A DNA stretch of 64,000 bases from Brevibacillus_D fluminis_A (lineage in GTDB: Bacteria; Bacillota; Bacilli; Brevibacillales; Brevibacillaceae). The translations under genes and the position numbers were made by a program. The notes below the pieces were generated by a model that was not told the DNA's origin, ran no database searches, and worked only from the letters and a program-made list of their open reading frames with translations. Of the stretch, positions 24,664-32,759 are shown one piece after another. The stretch covers positions 2,164,001 to 2,228,000 of the forward strand of contig NZ_CM125436.1 in NCBI RefSeq assembly GCF_052072235.1, read 5' to 3'. The number at the start of each line of letters is the position of its first letter. Positions within the stretch are counted from its first letter, which is position 1.

Positions 24664-26334
24664 ATGAAAAAATCATTGTTGACAGCTGCACTGTCTGGCA
24701 TGATGGCGCTCACGATGGCGTTGACCGGATGCGGCAGCCCGCAGCAGACAGCCCAGCCGACGCCGGCACCATCCGATTCCTCAGCGCAAACGCCAGCTCA
24801 GCCAGCGCCTGCAGATACAGCAAACAAAGGGCCGAAGCAGCTGATCTTTGGCCGTGGCGGCGACTCCGTCGGGCTCGACCCGATTCAGACGGACGATGGC
24901 GAATCGGCCAAAATTACGGAAAACATTTTCGAAACGTTGGTCAAATACGAGCCGACCAATACCAACATCATGCCAGGCTTGGCTGAGAGCTGGGAAATTT
25001 CGCCGGATGGCAAAACGTACACATTCAAGCTGCGCCAAGGCGTCAAGTTCCATGACGGCACCGATTTCAATGCCGAGGCAGTCGTGTGGAACTTCAACCG
25101 CTGGATGGACAAGAGCAATCCGTTCCATAACAAAGACGGCTATGTTTATTACAATGACATGTTCGGCGGCTACAAAGGCGACAAGGACCATGTGATTGAT
25201 ACGGTGAAAGCGATCGATGCGAACACCGTGGAATTCAAGCTGTTCCGCCCGGTATCTCCTTTCCTGAACAACCTGGGCATGTATTGCTTCGGAATCTCCT
25301 CGCCGACAGCCGTGCAAAAATTCGGCGACAAGTACATCGAAAACCCGGTGGGTACCGGTCCGTTCAAATTCGTCGAATGGAAGCGCAACGATTCCATCAC
25401 GCTCGAGAAAAACCCGGACTACTGGAACAAAGGTTTGCCTAAGCTGGACAAACTGGTCTTCAAAGTCATTCCGGACAACTCGGCACGCCTGACTGCGCTC
25501 AATTCCGGCGAAATCGACATCATGGATGGTCTAAATCCGGATGACGCGCAATCTGTCAAAGACAACAAAGATTTGCAGCTGTTCCTGCGCCCTGGCATGA
25601 ACGTCGGCTTCCTCAGCTTCAACGTGGAGAAAAAGCCGTTTGACAATCCAAAAGTTCGCGAAGCGATCGCGTATGCCATCAACAAACCAGCGCTGATCGA
25701 AGCATTCTTCGCCGGTCTTGGCGAGCCAGCCGTTAACCCAATGCCGCCGTCTGTATGGGGTTACAACGATGCGATCAAAGACCGCGAGTACAATTTGGAC
25801 AAAGCAAAACAACTGTTGGCGGAAGCGGGTTTCCCGAACGGCTTCAAAACGAAGTTCTGGGCAATGCCAGTGCCGCGTCCATACATGCCAGACGGACAAA
25901 AAATCGCCGAAGCCATCCAGCAAGACCTGAAAAAAATCGGCGTCGAAACCGAGATCGTAACGATGGAATGGGCTACGTATCTGGAAAAAACGAAAAACGG
26001 CGAACAAGACATGTACCTCTTGGGGTGGACAGGCGATAACGGAGACCCTGACAACTTCCTGTACGTCTTGCTCGACAAAAACAACATCGGCAGCGGAAAC
26101 CGCTCGCGCTATGCGAATGAAGAGGTGCACAAGCTCTTGCTGCAGGCGCAATCGGAGCCGTCGAAAGAGAAACGCACCGAGCTGTACAAAAAAGCGCAAG
26201 AACTGATCTTCAAAGATGTGCCGCTGATTCCGATCGCGCATGCAACGCCGCCAATCGCGGGCAAAGCAGGCATCACCGGCTACCAACCGCATCCAACAGG
26301 TTCGGAAAGCCTGGAAAATGTAGACTGGAAATAA
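24664..26334 (+). CDS. Peptide-binding lipoprotein of the ABC transporter
   Basis: A 556-residue family 5 solute-binding protein. The signal peptide MKKSLLTAALSGMMALTMA ends in the lipobox LTGC, so Cys22 should be lipidated and the protein anchored outside the membrane. A Pro/Thr/Gln linker (about 25-58) precedes the ligand domain. Family signatures include LAESWEISPDGKTYTFKLR and GTGPFKFVEWKRND. It probably delivers di- or short peptides, given the DppBC partners, although related proteins bind other ligands. It ends the operon, with a terminator 13 bases after the stop. Confidence 0.92.
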   Translation: MKKSLLTAALSGMMALTMALTGCGSPQQTAQPTPAPSDSSAQTPAQPAPADTANKGPKQLIFGRGGDSVGLDPIQTDDGESAKITENIFETLVKYEPTNTNIMPGLAESWEISPDGKTYTFKLRQGVKFHDGTDFNAEAVVWNFNRWMDKSNPFHNKDGYVYYNDMFGGYKGDKDHVIDTVKAIDANTVEFKLFRPVSPFLNNLGMYCFGISSPTAVQKFGDKYIENPVGTGPFKFVEWKRNDSITLEKNPDYWNKGLPKLDKLVFKVIPDNSARLTALNSGEIDIMDGLNPDDAQSVKDNKDLQLFLRPGMNVGFLSFNVEKKPFDNPKVREAIAYAINKPALIEAFFAGLGEPAVNPMPPSVWGYNDAIKDREYNLDKAKQLLAEAGFPNGFKTKFWAMPVPRPYMPDGQKIAEAIQQDLKKIGVETEIVTMEWATYLEKTKNGEQDMYLLGWTGDNGDPDNFLYVLLDKNNIGSGNRSRYANEEVHKLLLQAQSEPSKEKRTELYKKAQELIFKDVPLIPIAHATPPIAGKAGITGYQPHPTGSESLENVDWK

Positions 26335-26346
26335 GCCTGTCGGAAC

Positions 26347-26381
26347 GAAAAAGCTCCCATTGCAGATGGGGGCTTTTTCCT
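26347..26381 (+). terminator. Terminator of the peptide transporter operon
   Basis: AAAAAGCTCCCAT pairs imperfectly with ATGGGGGCTTTTT around a short loop; T-rich on exit. Confidence 0.85.
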
Positions 26382-26421
26382 GATAGGATGAACAGGAAAC
26401 CAAGGAGAGGATGACGCATAG

Positions 26422-27516
26422 ATGGATCAGCAAAAATGGCAAACGCTCCATACATATATGACTGAGCAAGGGCTGGACGCCATGCTGCTCACGACGCCCA
26501 AGCATGTTTATTATCTCACCGGATTTTTGAGCGATCCGCACGAGCGCTTCCTCGGATTGATGATCCCGCGAGAAGGCGAAGCGGTGTTGATCGTACCGGC
26601 GCTTGATCTGGAAGCAGCGCAACAAGCCTCAAGCGTAAAGGCGATCGTGACGCACACGGATACGCAAAATCCGTATGAAGTCCTGCAAGCCCACCTTCCT
26701 GCAGGAATCAAGCGATTGGGACTGGAAAAAGGCGATTTGACGGTCAGCCGTTTTGAAGCGCTTGCAGCGGTCATCCAAGCAACCGATTATGTAGATGTCG
26801 ATGCGCCGATTCGCCAGATGCGCATGGTAAAAACGGCAGAAGAAGTCAGCCGGATCAAAAAAGCGCTGCAAATCACCGAGGATGCGCTGACAGCTGTCGT
26901 ACGCCAAGTCAAGGTCGGCATGACCGAGCTTGACGTTGTAGCCGAGCTGGAGTATCAAATGAAAAAGCTGGGCTCGGAAGGACTCGCATTCCCGACGATG
27001 GTGCTGGCGGGCGAAAAGTCGGCGATGCCGCACGGCGCTCCCGGCAATCGCGCAATCCAGGCTGGCGAGCTGCTCTTGTTTGACCTGGGCGTCGCCTATG
27101 ACGGCTACTATTCGGACATCACGCGCACGTTTGCGGTTGGCGAGGTCGGGGCGAAGGAACAGGAAATCTATCAAACGGTGCTGGCAGCGAATCTGGCAGG
27201 GATCGAGGCGACCAAGGCGGGCGTCACCCTGGCGAGTATCGACCGCGCAGCGCGCGATGTCATCGCAGCAAAAGGGTATGGCGACTATTTCATCCATCGG
27301 CTCGGCCACGGGCTCGGCATGGATTGCCACGAGTATCCGTCCGTTCATGGCGAAAACCAGGATCTGCTGCAGACCGGGATGGTTTTCACGATCGAACCAG
27401 GTATCTATGTTCCGGGCATTGCTGGTGTTAGAATCGAGGACGATGTCTGGGTGACGGAAACCGGCTGCGAAGTGTTGAGCCGATTCCCGAAGGAGCTGCA
27501 AATCATCGGGGTGTAA
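26422..27516 (+). CDS. M24 family Xaa-Pro peptidase
   Basis: A 364-residue pita-bread metallopeptidase. The N-terminal creatinase-like domain (1-130) contains KHVYYLTGFLSDPHERF. In the C-terminal domain the five metal ligands are visible: two Asp in LLFDLGVAYDGYYSDITR, His in HRLGHGLGMD, and two Glu in FTIEPGIYV and VRIEDD. It releases amino acids N-terminal to proline. It is closest to YqhT/PepQ-type enzymes, but the exact substrate is not readable. It lies just downstream of a peptide transporter, consistent with digestion of imported peptides. AAGGAGAGG lies upstream of ATG 26422. Confidence 0.9.
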   Translation: MDQQKWQTLHTYMTEQGLDAMLLTTPKHVYYLTGFLSDPHERFLGLMIPREGEAVLIVPALDLEAAQQASSVKAIVTHTDTQNPYEVLQAHLPAGIKRLGLEKGDLTVSRFEALAAVIQATDYVDVDAPIRQMRMVKTAEEVSRIKKALQITEDALTAVVRQVKVGMTELDVVAELEYQMKKLGSEGLAFPTMVLAGEKSAMPHGAPGNRAIQAGELLLFDLGVAYDGYYSDITRTFAVGEVGAKEQEIYQTVLAANLAGIEATKAGVTLASIDRAARDVIAAKGYGDYFIHRLGHGLGMDCHEYPSVHGENQDLLQTGMVFTIEPGIYVPGIAGVRIEDDVWVTETGCEVLSRFPKELQIIGV

Positions 27517-27536
27517 GGAAACAAGAACAAATCATA

Positions 27537-27590
27537 GCCGATCGGTCACGGGAGTCACAGGACTCTCATTGCGGATCGGCTTTTCTTTTT
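27537..27590 (+). terminator. Terminator after the M24 peptidase gene
   Basis: GCCGATC (27537-27543) pairs with GATCGGC (27574-27580), with an inner GAGTC/GACTC hairpin. TTTTCTTTTTTT follows. Confidence 0.85.
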
Positions 27591-27719
27591 TTCGGTGCGT
27601 GTAAAATTGCTGGAATTTTGCATAAACAATGCGTGAATTTTGACATTCGTCCCCACGCCCGCTCGTTATAATGAAAACAAATCCAAAAAAGCCGGGCCAA
27701 ATCAGTAAGGAGTGTGCAC

Positions 27720-28784
27720 ATGAGCGAGTGGGACGTATTATTGCGCGAGCTAGATGAAATACCGGGCGTGAGCGGGGAGGAGGAACGGGTAGCGGCCTAT
27801 ATGCGGCAAAAACTGCTGCCTCTTGCGGACAGCCATTGGGAAGATGCCTTGGGCAACCAGATTTTTGTCAAACAGGGCAGCCGACCGGATGTGAGACTCA
27901 TGCTTTCGGCGCATATGGACGAGATCGGCTTCATCGTCCGGCATATCGATGAAAACGGCTTTGTTTATTTTCACCCGGTCGGCTATCACGACAGCCGGAT
28001 GCTGATGAACCAGGTGTTGACCATCCATACGGAAGCAGGTCCGCGCCAAGCGGTCACAGGGACAATGCCGGCCCATCTGCTGACGGCCGAGATGGCCCGC
28101 AGATCCATTCCGCTTGCAGACATTTACCTTGACCTCGGCACTTTCAGCCGGGCGGAAACGATGGCCCTTGGCGTGCAAATCGGGGACATGATCACATTTG
28201 AACGAAAAGGAACCTTGCTGAATGAAGGCAAGCTGTTTACGGGCAAGGCCGTAGACAATCGTTCTGGCTGTGCCGTTTTGATTGAAACGATGAAGCGGCT
28301 CTGCGCCAAACAGGTTCGCCCGACGATCTATGCGGTAGCGTCCGTTCAGGAGGAGGTAGGGCTGCGCGGAGCAGGGACGGCGGCGTTTGCCATCAAGCCT
28401 GCGGTAGCAATCGCAATTGACGTGACGTTTGCCGGCGATTCACCCGCGCTGCCTGCCACCCTGCCCCCGATGAAGCTGGGCGGCGGTCCGGTTATCAAGC
28501 ACTATGACTGGACACCGGATACGGGACAGGGGAACAACGTGCCGAAATCGCTGACCAGACAGCTGGTGCGCACGGCAGAATCGCTGGGCATTCCCTATCA
28601 GCATCAAACGGTGCTGAACGGAGGAACGGATGCAGCCACGATCAGCCTCGCAGGAGCGGGGGCTGTGACCGGCATCATTTCCTTGCCATCCCGCTATATT
28701 CATTCCGCTACAGGCTGCGTCCATCTTGATGACTTGGCGTACACGGTTGACTTGCTTACGGCTTTTATCGAACAAATGGAATAG
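27720..28784 (+). CDS. M42 family aminopeptidase (FrvX/YsdC type)
   Basis: A 354-residue two-metal aminopeptidase of the tetrahedral M42 family. Metal ligands and catalytic residues appear in order: His in LSAHMDEIGF, bridging Asp in AVDNRSGC, the Glu pair in VQEEVGLRGAG, Asp in AIDVTFAGD, and the last His in RYIHSATGCVH. Such enzymes trim N-terminal residues from peptides in the cytosol. ATG 27720 follows AAGGAG by 7 bases; an in-frame GTG at 27714 lies inside that spacing. It is the second peptidase next to the peptide transporter. Confidence 0.9.
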   Translation: MSEWDVLLRELDEIPGVSGEEERVAAYMRQKLLPLADSHWEDALGNQIFVKQGSRPDVRLMLSAHMDEIGFIVRHIDENGFVYFHPVGYHDSRMLMNQVLTIHTEAGPRQAVTGTMPAHLLTAEMARRSIPLADIYLDLGTFSRAETMALGVQIGDMITFERKGTLLNEGKLFTGKAVDNRSGCAVLIETMKRLCAKQVRPTIYAVASVQEEVGLRGAGTAAFAIKPAVAIAIDVTFAGDSPALPATLPPMKLGGGPVIKHYDWTPDTGQGNNVPKSLTRQLVRTAESLGIPYQHQTVLNGGTDAATISLAGAGAVTGIISLPSRYIHSATGCVHLDDLAYTVDLLTAFIEQME

Positions 28785-28790
28785 TATGAG

Positions 28791-28826
28791 AAAAAACGGA
28801 ACCGACTCGTTCCGTTTTTTCTTTTT
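28791..28826 (+). terminator. Terminator after the M42 peptidase gene
   Basis: AAAAAACGGAAC (28791-28802) pairs with GTTCCGTTTTTT (28809-28820), followed by CTTTTT. Confidence 0.9.
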
Positions 28827-28837
28827 AGGAAAGATTC

Positions 28838-28865
28838 TGTAACAAAAGTGATGCGGCTGCATCTA
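28838..28865 (+). promoter_or_regulatory. Possible ECF-type promoter of the second sigma operon
   Basis: TGTAAC (28838-28843), then 16 bases, then CATCTA (28860-28865). AAC-N16-CRTC fits an ECF promoter with A instead of G in the -10. It is 29 bases upstream of the sigma start. Confidence 0.5.
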
Positions 28866-28894
28866 AACAAGCGAGAGAGAAAAAAGAGGTGAGG

Positions 28895-29449
28895 ATGCTG
28901 GCTGGTAAGGAACAATTGCAGAAGACCCCGGAGGCCGCGCTCGCGCAGTTGATGCAAGAGTATGGCACACGGGTGCTGCGCCTCGTTACCTTGTTCGTGA
29001 AAAACAGAAGCCTCGCGGAAGACATTACCCAGGACGTGTTCGTCAAGGTGTACCGGAAGCTTCCGGACTTCCGTGGCGATAGCTCGGTGAAAACGTGGAT
29101 CTATGCAATCGCCGCCAATGAGTGCAAGATGCAGATGCGATCGTGGTCGTTCCGCAACCTGATCTTCCAATCGCAGGTCGACCGCGCAAGCGAAAAATCG
29201 GTGGAAATGGAAGTGGTGGGCGAATCGGAACGGGAGCAACTGCTCGCACAAGTGCTTGCTCTGCCGTATGCATACCGCCAAGTCATCGTGCTGCACTACT
29301 ATGAGGATCAGGAAATTCGCGAGATTGCCGCAATCCTGGGCTTGCGGGAAGGAACCGTGCGGACGCGTTTGCACCGTGCCAGGCACATGTTGAAGACGGC
29401 GCTGGCCGCAGAGGAGGGAGGGGCAGAATGGATTTCGACAAGTCGCTGA
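28895..29449 (+). CDS. ECF RNA polymerase sigma factor (second in window)
   Basis: A 184-residue ECF sigma factor, unlike the one at 10129 in sequence. Region 2 includes SLAEDITQDVFVKVYRKL and VKTWIYAIAANECK. Region 4 carries the DNA-binding helix-turn-helix EIREIAAILGLREGTVRTR. Both ATG 28895 and GTG 28889 are possible; AGAGGTGA fits ATG 28895 better. The C-terminus overlaps the next gene by 22 bases, implying co-translation with a cognate anti-sigma factor. Target genes are unknown. Confidence 0.87.
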   Translation: MLAGKEQLQKTPEAALAQLMQEYGTRVLRLVTLFVKNRSLAEDITQDVFVKVYRKLPDFRGDSSVKTWIYAIAANECKMQMRSWSFRNLIFQSQVDRASEKSVEMEVVGESEREQLLAQVLALPYAYRQVIVLHYYEDQEIREIAAILGLREGTVRTRLHRARHMLKTALAAEEGGAEWISTSR

Positions 29450-30381
29450 ACGAGTTGAAAGGATGCGCAGACAAAGGCTTGCTGCGCGATGTGGAATTTA
29501 CGCCAGAGATGCAGCGGGCTGTGCAAAAGAGGATCGCGAGCACATCGCGGGCAGGTGCAGGCATTGGCTGGAAATGGCTGGGCGCTGCCGTTTGCGCCTG
29601 TTTGATCGGCTTTGGCTTGCTCGTGCCGTCCCCCCCGAACGCCTTGCCCCCTGCGGCTTCCGACGGCAATCTCTGGCAGCCTTCTGCGTCGCACACGACA
29701 CCTGTCGACGGCAAACCGCTCACTTATCTGGGCGAAAAACCGGTTCGGGTCATCACAGGGGACATGTATGAAAAGCAGGGACAAAAAGCGATGTTTTTGC
29801 TGAATGGTCCGCTTGCCGCAAATGAACAGGTGCAGCTGGTCGGCGAAAATCAGCAGGGCGAGCGGATCGATTTGGGCAAATATGCGATCGGAAGCAAGCT
29901 GTACGATGCCGATGGACATTTTCCAACGGGGCTCACGCTACCGACAGCCGGCTTGTGGAAAATCGAGGTGCGGTACCGCAACGAAGTGCTCGGCAACATA
30001 GTTTTGACCATCAAAGCGGGCGTTTCGCCATCCAATGAGTCACTCGTCCTGCCCCTGATCACGCAATTTTTGCAAACGACCGACGATTTTGCCTGGATCG
30101 GTGACAAACGCAAGGTGAGCATTGAACTGCTTGGTGTCGACAGCCCAAGCGCAGATCAGCGCATGGTTTACGCAAAGGTGACGATCGAATCGGAGCAGGC
30201 GAATGGCTCGGCTGTCGCAGCCCCGATGAAATTCAACATCGTGTATCAGGGCGGCGATTACCGCGTGATCGATTATCAGATGCCCCGGGACGGAAGTGAC
30301 TATTGGCTGGATATCCGATCCATTTTCCCGTCCGAGATCGTCGAGAAGCTCAGAGCGAGCGGCCACGCAAAAAAGGGATAA
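29428..30381 (+). CDS. Probable membrane anti-sigma factor of the second ECF pair
   Basis: A 317-residue single-pass membrane protein. The short cytoplasmic part (1-45) has no zinc-finger motif. The helix is at about 46-66 (WKWLGAAVCACLIGFGLLV). The outer part has a beta-rich region around GKPLTYLGEKPVRVITG to VLGNIVLTIKAG, like an Ig-type fold, and a C-terminal region ending WLDIRSIFPSEIVEKL. Anti-sigma function is inferred from overlap with the sigma gene and from topology; I do not recognise the outer domain. AGGAGGG precedes ATG 29428. Confidence 0.65.
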   Translation: MDFDKSLNELKGCADKGLLRDVEFTPEMQRAVQKRIASTSRAGAGIGWKWLGAAVCACLIGFGLLVPSPPNALPPAASDGNLWQPSASHTTPVDGKPLTYLGEKPVRVITGDMYEKQGQKAMFLLNGPLAANEQVQLVGENQQGERIDLGKYAIGSKLYDADGHFPTGLTLPTAGLWKIEVRYRNEVLGNIVLTIKAGVSPSNESLVLPLITQFLQTTDDFAWIGDKRKVSIELLGVDSPSADQRMVYAKVTIESEQANGSAVAAPMKFNIVYQGGDYRVIDYQMPRDGSDYWLDIRSIFPSEIVEKLRASGHAKKG

Positions 30382-30395
30382 CGATTCTGTAAGCA

Positions 30396-30433
30396 AAAAG
30401 TGCGGCAAGCCCACAATGGCTGTCCGCACTTTA
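30396..30433. terminator. Bidirectional terminator between anti-sigma and Ktr genes
   Basis: AAAGTGCGG (30397-30405) pairs with CCGCACTTT (30424-30432), with an inner AGCC/GGCT pair. It serves both converging genes. Confidence 0.85.
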
Positions 30434-30447
30434 TTTATGCGTATTTT

Positions 30448-31806
30448 TCATTGTCCGATGATGATCCGTTCGGTCGGATAACGGTAATGCGTGATCTGAT
30501 CGCCTTTTTTCAAGAAGAGCAGCATGTTGATGATCCCGATGCGCCCGATCACCATCAGGACGATCATGATGATTTTTCCCGACGGGCTGAGCGAAGCGGT
30601 GATGCCGGTAGACATGCCGGTTGTCCCGAACGCCGAGCATACCTCGAACAGGAGCTGCTCCATCGGCAACCCTTCGGTCCAGGCAAGCAGGATGACGGCG
30701 GCGATGACCAGGCTGATTGCGAAAAAGAACACGAGGAACGAGCGTAAAATATCGTCGTCCGCCAGCTCCCGCCCAAACACTTTTACCCGCTTGTACCCGC
30801 GCATGTAGGACAAAATGGTTGCGCACAGAATGAAAAACGTCGTGGTCCGGATTCCGCCGCCCACGCTGCTCGGCGACGCACCGATGAACATGAGCAGCGA
30901 CATCATGATCAGCGTCGGTGTGGAGAGCATGCTGATATCCATTGTCGTCAAACCGGCGCTGCGTGCCGAGACGGATTGGAACAACGAATAGAAGGCGGAC
31001 GGGATAAAACCTTTATCCGCCAAATAGGCACCCTGCTCAAATAAATAAAACAGAAGCGCACCCGCTGCCAACAGGGTAAAGAAAGTAGCAGTCGTCACTT
31101 TTGTGAATAAAGAAAAAGTAAAGCGAGGTTTGACCTGCCGGTGCGAAATATAATGCTGCAGCTCGATCAGCACAGGGAAGCCGATCGCCCCGCAGATGAT
31201 CAGCAGCATATGAATCGTCTGGAACACATAATCGTGCGAAAAATCGAGCAGCGAGTTGCCGTACAGATCAAAGCCCGCATTCGTAAACGCGCTGACAGAG
31301 GCGAAGAAGCCGTGGTAATAAGCCATATACCATTGATCCACATAGCCGCGCAGCAGCATGTAACTGCCCAGCAAGAGCGTCCCGGCGACCTCGATGATGA
31401 CGGCGAGCAGCAAGATGTTGCGCATCAGATCGACCATCCCCGCCAGTTTCGGCCGGTTGTGGTCTGTCGCGATCCAGATGCGCTGCTCAAGCCCGATTTT
31501 TTGGCGGAACAAGAGCCAGAAAAACGTGCCCAGCGTCATGATCCCGATTCCGCCGACCTGAAAGAGCAGGGCGAGCAAAATGATCCCCGCATGATTAAAG
31601 AACAGATCGATTTGGATGACGGAAAGTCCTGTGACGCTGATGGCGCTGGACGCGGTGAAAAGGGCATCCAAATACGTCAGCTGAACGCCAGGCTTGTGGA
31701 AAACAGGCATCCATAATAAGAGAGACGAGATCAAAACCGAACAAATATAGAAGCATACAATAATTTGTACGGAGTTTAACCGTCTTTTTTTCGATTTCGG
31801 CGGCAA
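30448..31806 (-). CDS. KtrB/KtrD-type potassium transporter membrane subunit
   Basis: A 452-residue TrkH/KtrB-family ion channel subunit with four membrane-pore-membrane repeats. The pore filters are seen at SAISVTGLS, SAFTNAGFDL, SARSAGLTTMD and SAFGTTGMSTG, each with the key Gly. It would import potassium with sodium when joined to a KtrA/KtrC regulatory ring. No ktrA or ktrC gene lies in this window, so the partner is elsewhere. TTG 31806 is the preferred start because AGGAGG lies 9 bases upstream; the longer frame from 31866 lacks a ribosome site. Confidence 0.88.
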   Translation of the reverse strand: MPPKSKKRRLNSVQIIVCFYICSVLISSLLLWMPVFHKPGVQLTYLDALFTASSAISVTGLSVIQIDLFFNHAGIILLALLFQVGGIGIMTLGTFFWLLFRQKIGLEQRIWIATDHNRPKLAGMVDLMRNILLLAVIIEVAGTLLLGSYMLLRGYVDQWYMAYYHGFFASVSAFTNAGFDLYGNSLLDFSHDYVFQTIHMLLIICGAIGFPVLIELQHYISHRQVKPRFTFSLFTKVTTATFFTLLAAGALLFYLFEQGAYLADKGFIPSAFYSLFQSVSARSAGLTTMDISMLSTPTLIMMSLLMFIGASPSSVGGGIRTTTFFILCATILSYMRGYKRVKVFGRELADDDILRSFLVFFFAISLVIAAVILLAWTEGLPMEQLLFEVCSAFGTTGMSTGITASLSPSGKIIMIVLMVIGRIGIINMLLFLKKGDQITHYRYPTERIIIGQ

Positions 31807-31895
31807 AACACACGTCCTCCTGAAGTCATTTTCTCCTATCTTATCCAAGAAACGCGTTACATGCAAAAAGCGTTGCGACTCCAGAGCCCGGACGT

Positions 31896-32564
31896 TTATT
31901 CACCCTCGTTTCCGTCAAGCAGGATGCCGGTCGGATCAAAATAGGCGAATGAGTAAGCATCGGCTGATTCCAGGCGAAGCGTCGCATTCGCAAGCGGAAA
32001 AAGCGCGGCATGCATGTCGGCGAATGTCAGTTGGGTACCGCCGATTTTCAAGATTTTCTCCAGCAGGCTGGAATCTGCGGTCAGCGTCGTGGTGAGCAGA
32101 ATCGCCGCTTGGGGAAAGCCGGACGCAGACGGGCGCGGCTTGTCATACTGGATGAACCATGGCAAATGCGGATAGGAGCCGGCCATGCGGAAGCTGACGG
32201 TCTGTCCCGTCGGATCAGCGACCTCGTGTACTCCGCTGTCCGATACCGGATACTGCTCCTCCTGCAAGACGCGGATCACATGCTCCAAATCGTCGGTTTC
32301 GAGCACGAGGGAGGTATAGCCGTCCCCGTTTTCCGCCAAAAAGTCGCGGAGTTCTTGTCCACCTTCCGATAAATCGAGCTTGCTTTCGTCCGTAACATAA
32401 GCAACTTCAAGAAATCCGCCGCCAGGGAACGGATAGGTGCGCGTCGATATGCCGGGAAAGGATTGACCTGTGGCGGCAAGCGTCAGGCCGCGCTTTTCGG
32501 TCAAAAATTGATGGAGCCAGTCCGGTTTGGCAGTTGCATAAATCAATCGGTCAAGTTGAAACAT
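31896..32564 (-). CDS. VOC/glyoxalase-like domain protein
   Basis: A 222-residue protein with a glyoxalase_3-type VOC fold, starting MFQLDRLIYATAKPDWLHQF and including GGGFLEVAYVTDESK. Such proteins include lyases, isomerases and resistance proteins, and substrate cannot be predicted. ATG 32564 is supported by AAAGGAG; the in-frame start at 32588 precedes that ribosome site. It lies upstream of the Ktr gene on the same strand, about 90 bases apart, and may be co-transcribed with it. Confidence 0.75.
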   Translation of the reverse strand: MFQLDRLIYATAKPDWLHQFLTEKRGLTLAATGQSFPGISTRTYPFPGGGFLEVAYVTDESKLDLSEGGQELRDFLAENGDGYTSLVLETDDLEHVIRVLQEEQYPVSDSGVHEVADPTGQTVSFRMAGSYPHLPWFIQYDKPRPSASGFPQAAILLTTTLTADSSLLEKILKIGGTQLTFADMHAALFPLANATLRLESADAYSFAYFDPTGILLDGNEGE

Positions 32565-32653
32565 CGTAACTCTCCTTTCATATCCCATCTACAATACCAT
32601 GAAATTACCAGTCGGAGGGTGAAAAACGTTGCAATGCCGCAAGATAATCTTTA

Positions 32654-32682
32654 TTGCTACACAAAAACGGCTTTGTTATAAT
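32654..32682 (+). promoter_or_regulatory. Sigma-A promoter of lepA
   Basis: TTGCTA (32654-32659), 17-base spacer, TATAAT (32677-32682), about 78 bases before the lepA start. Confidence 0.8.
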
Positions 32683-32759
32683 AAATCTTAGTGTTTTTTT
32701 CACCGATGCCTTGTCCAGTGGCAAGGCAAGGACGTGAAACGCAGGAGGGAACGGAATTA

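Noticed and set aside
27640..27672. TTGACA and TATAAT upstream of the M42 peptidase gene
   Set aside because: Both boxes are perfect but the spacer is 21 bases, well beyond the 16-18 that sigma-A accepts, so I did not call a promoter.
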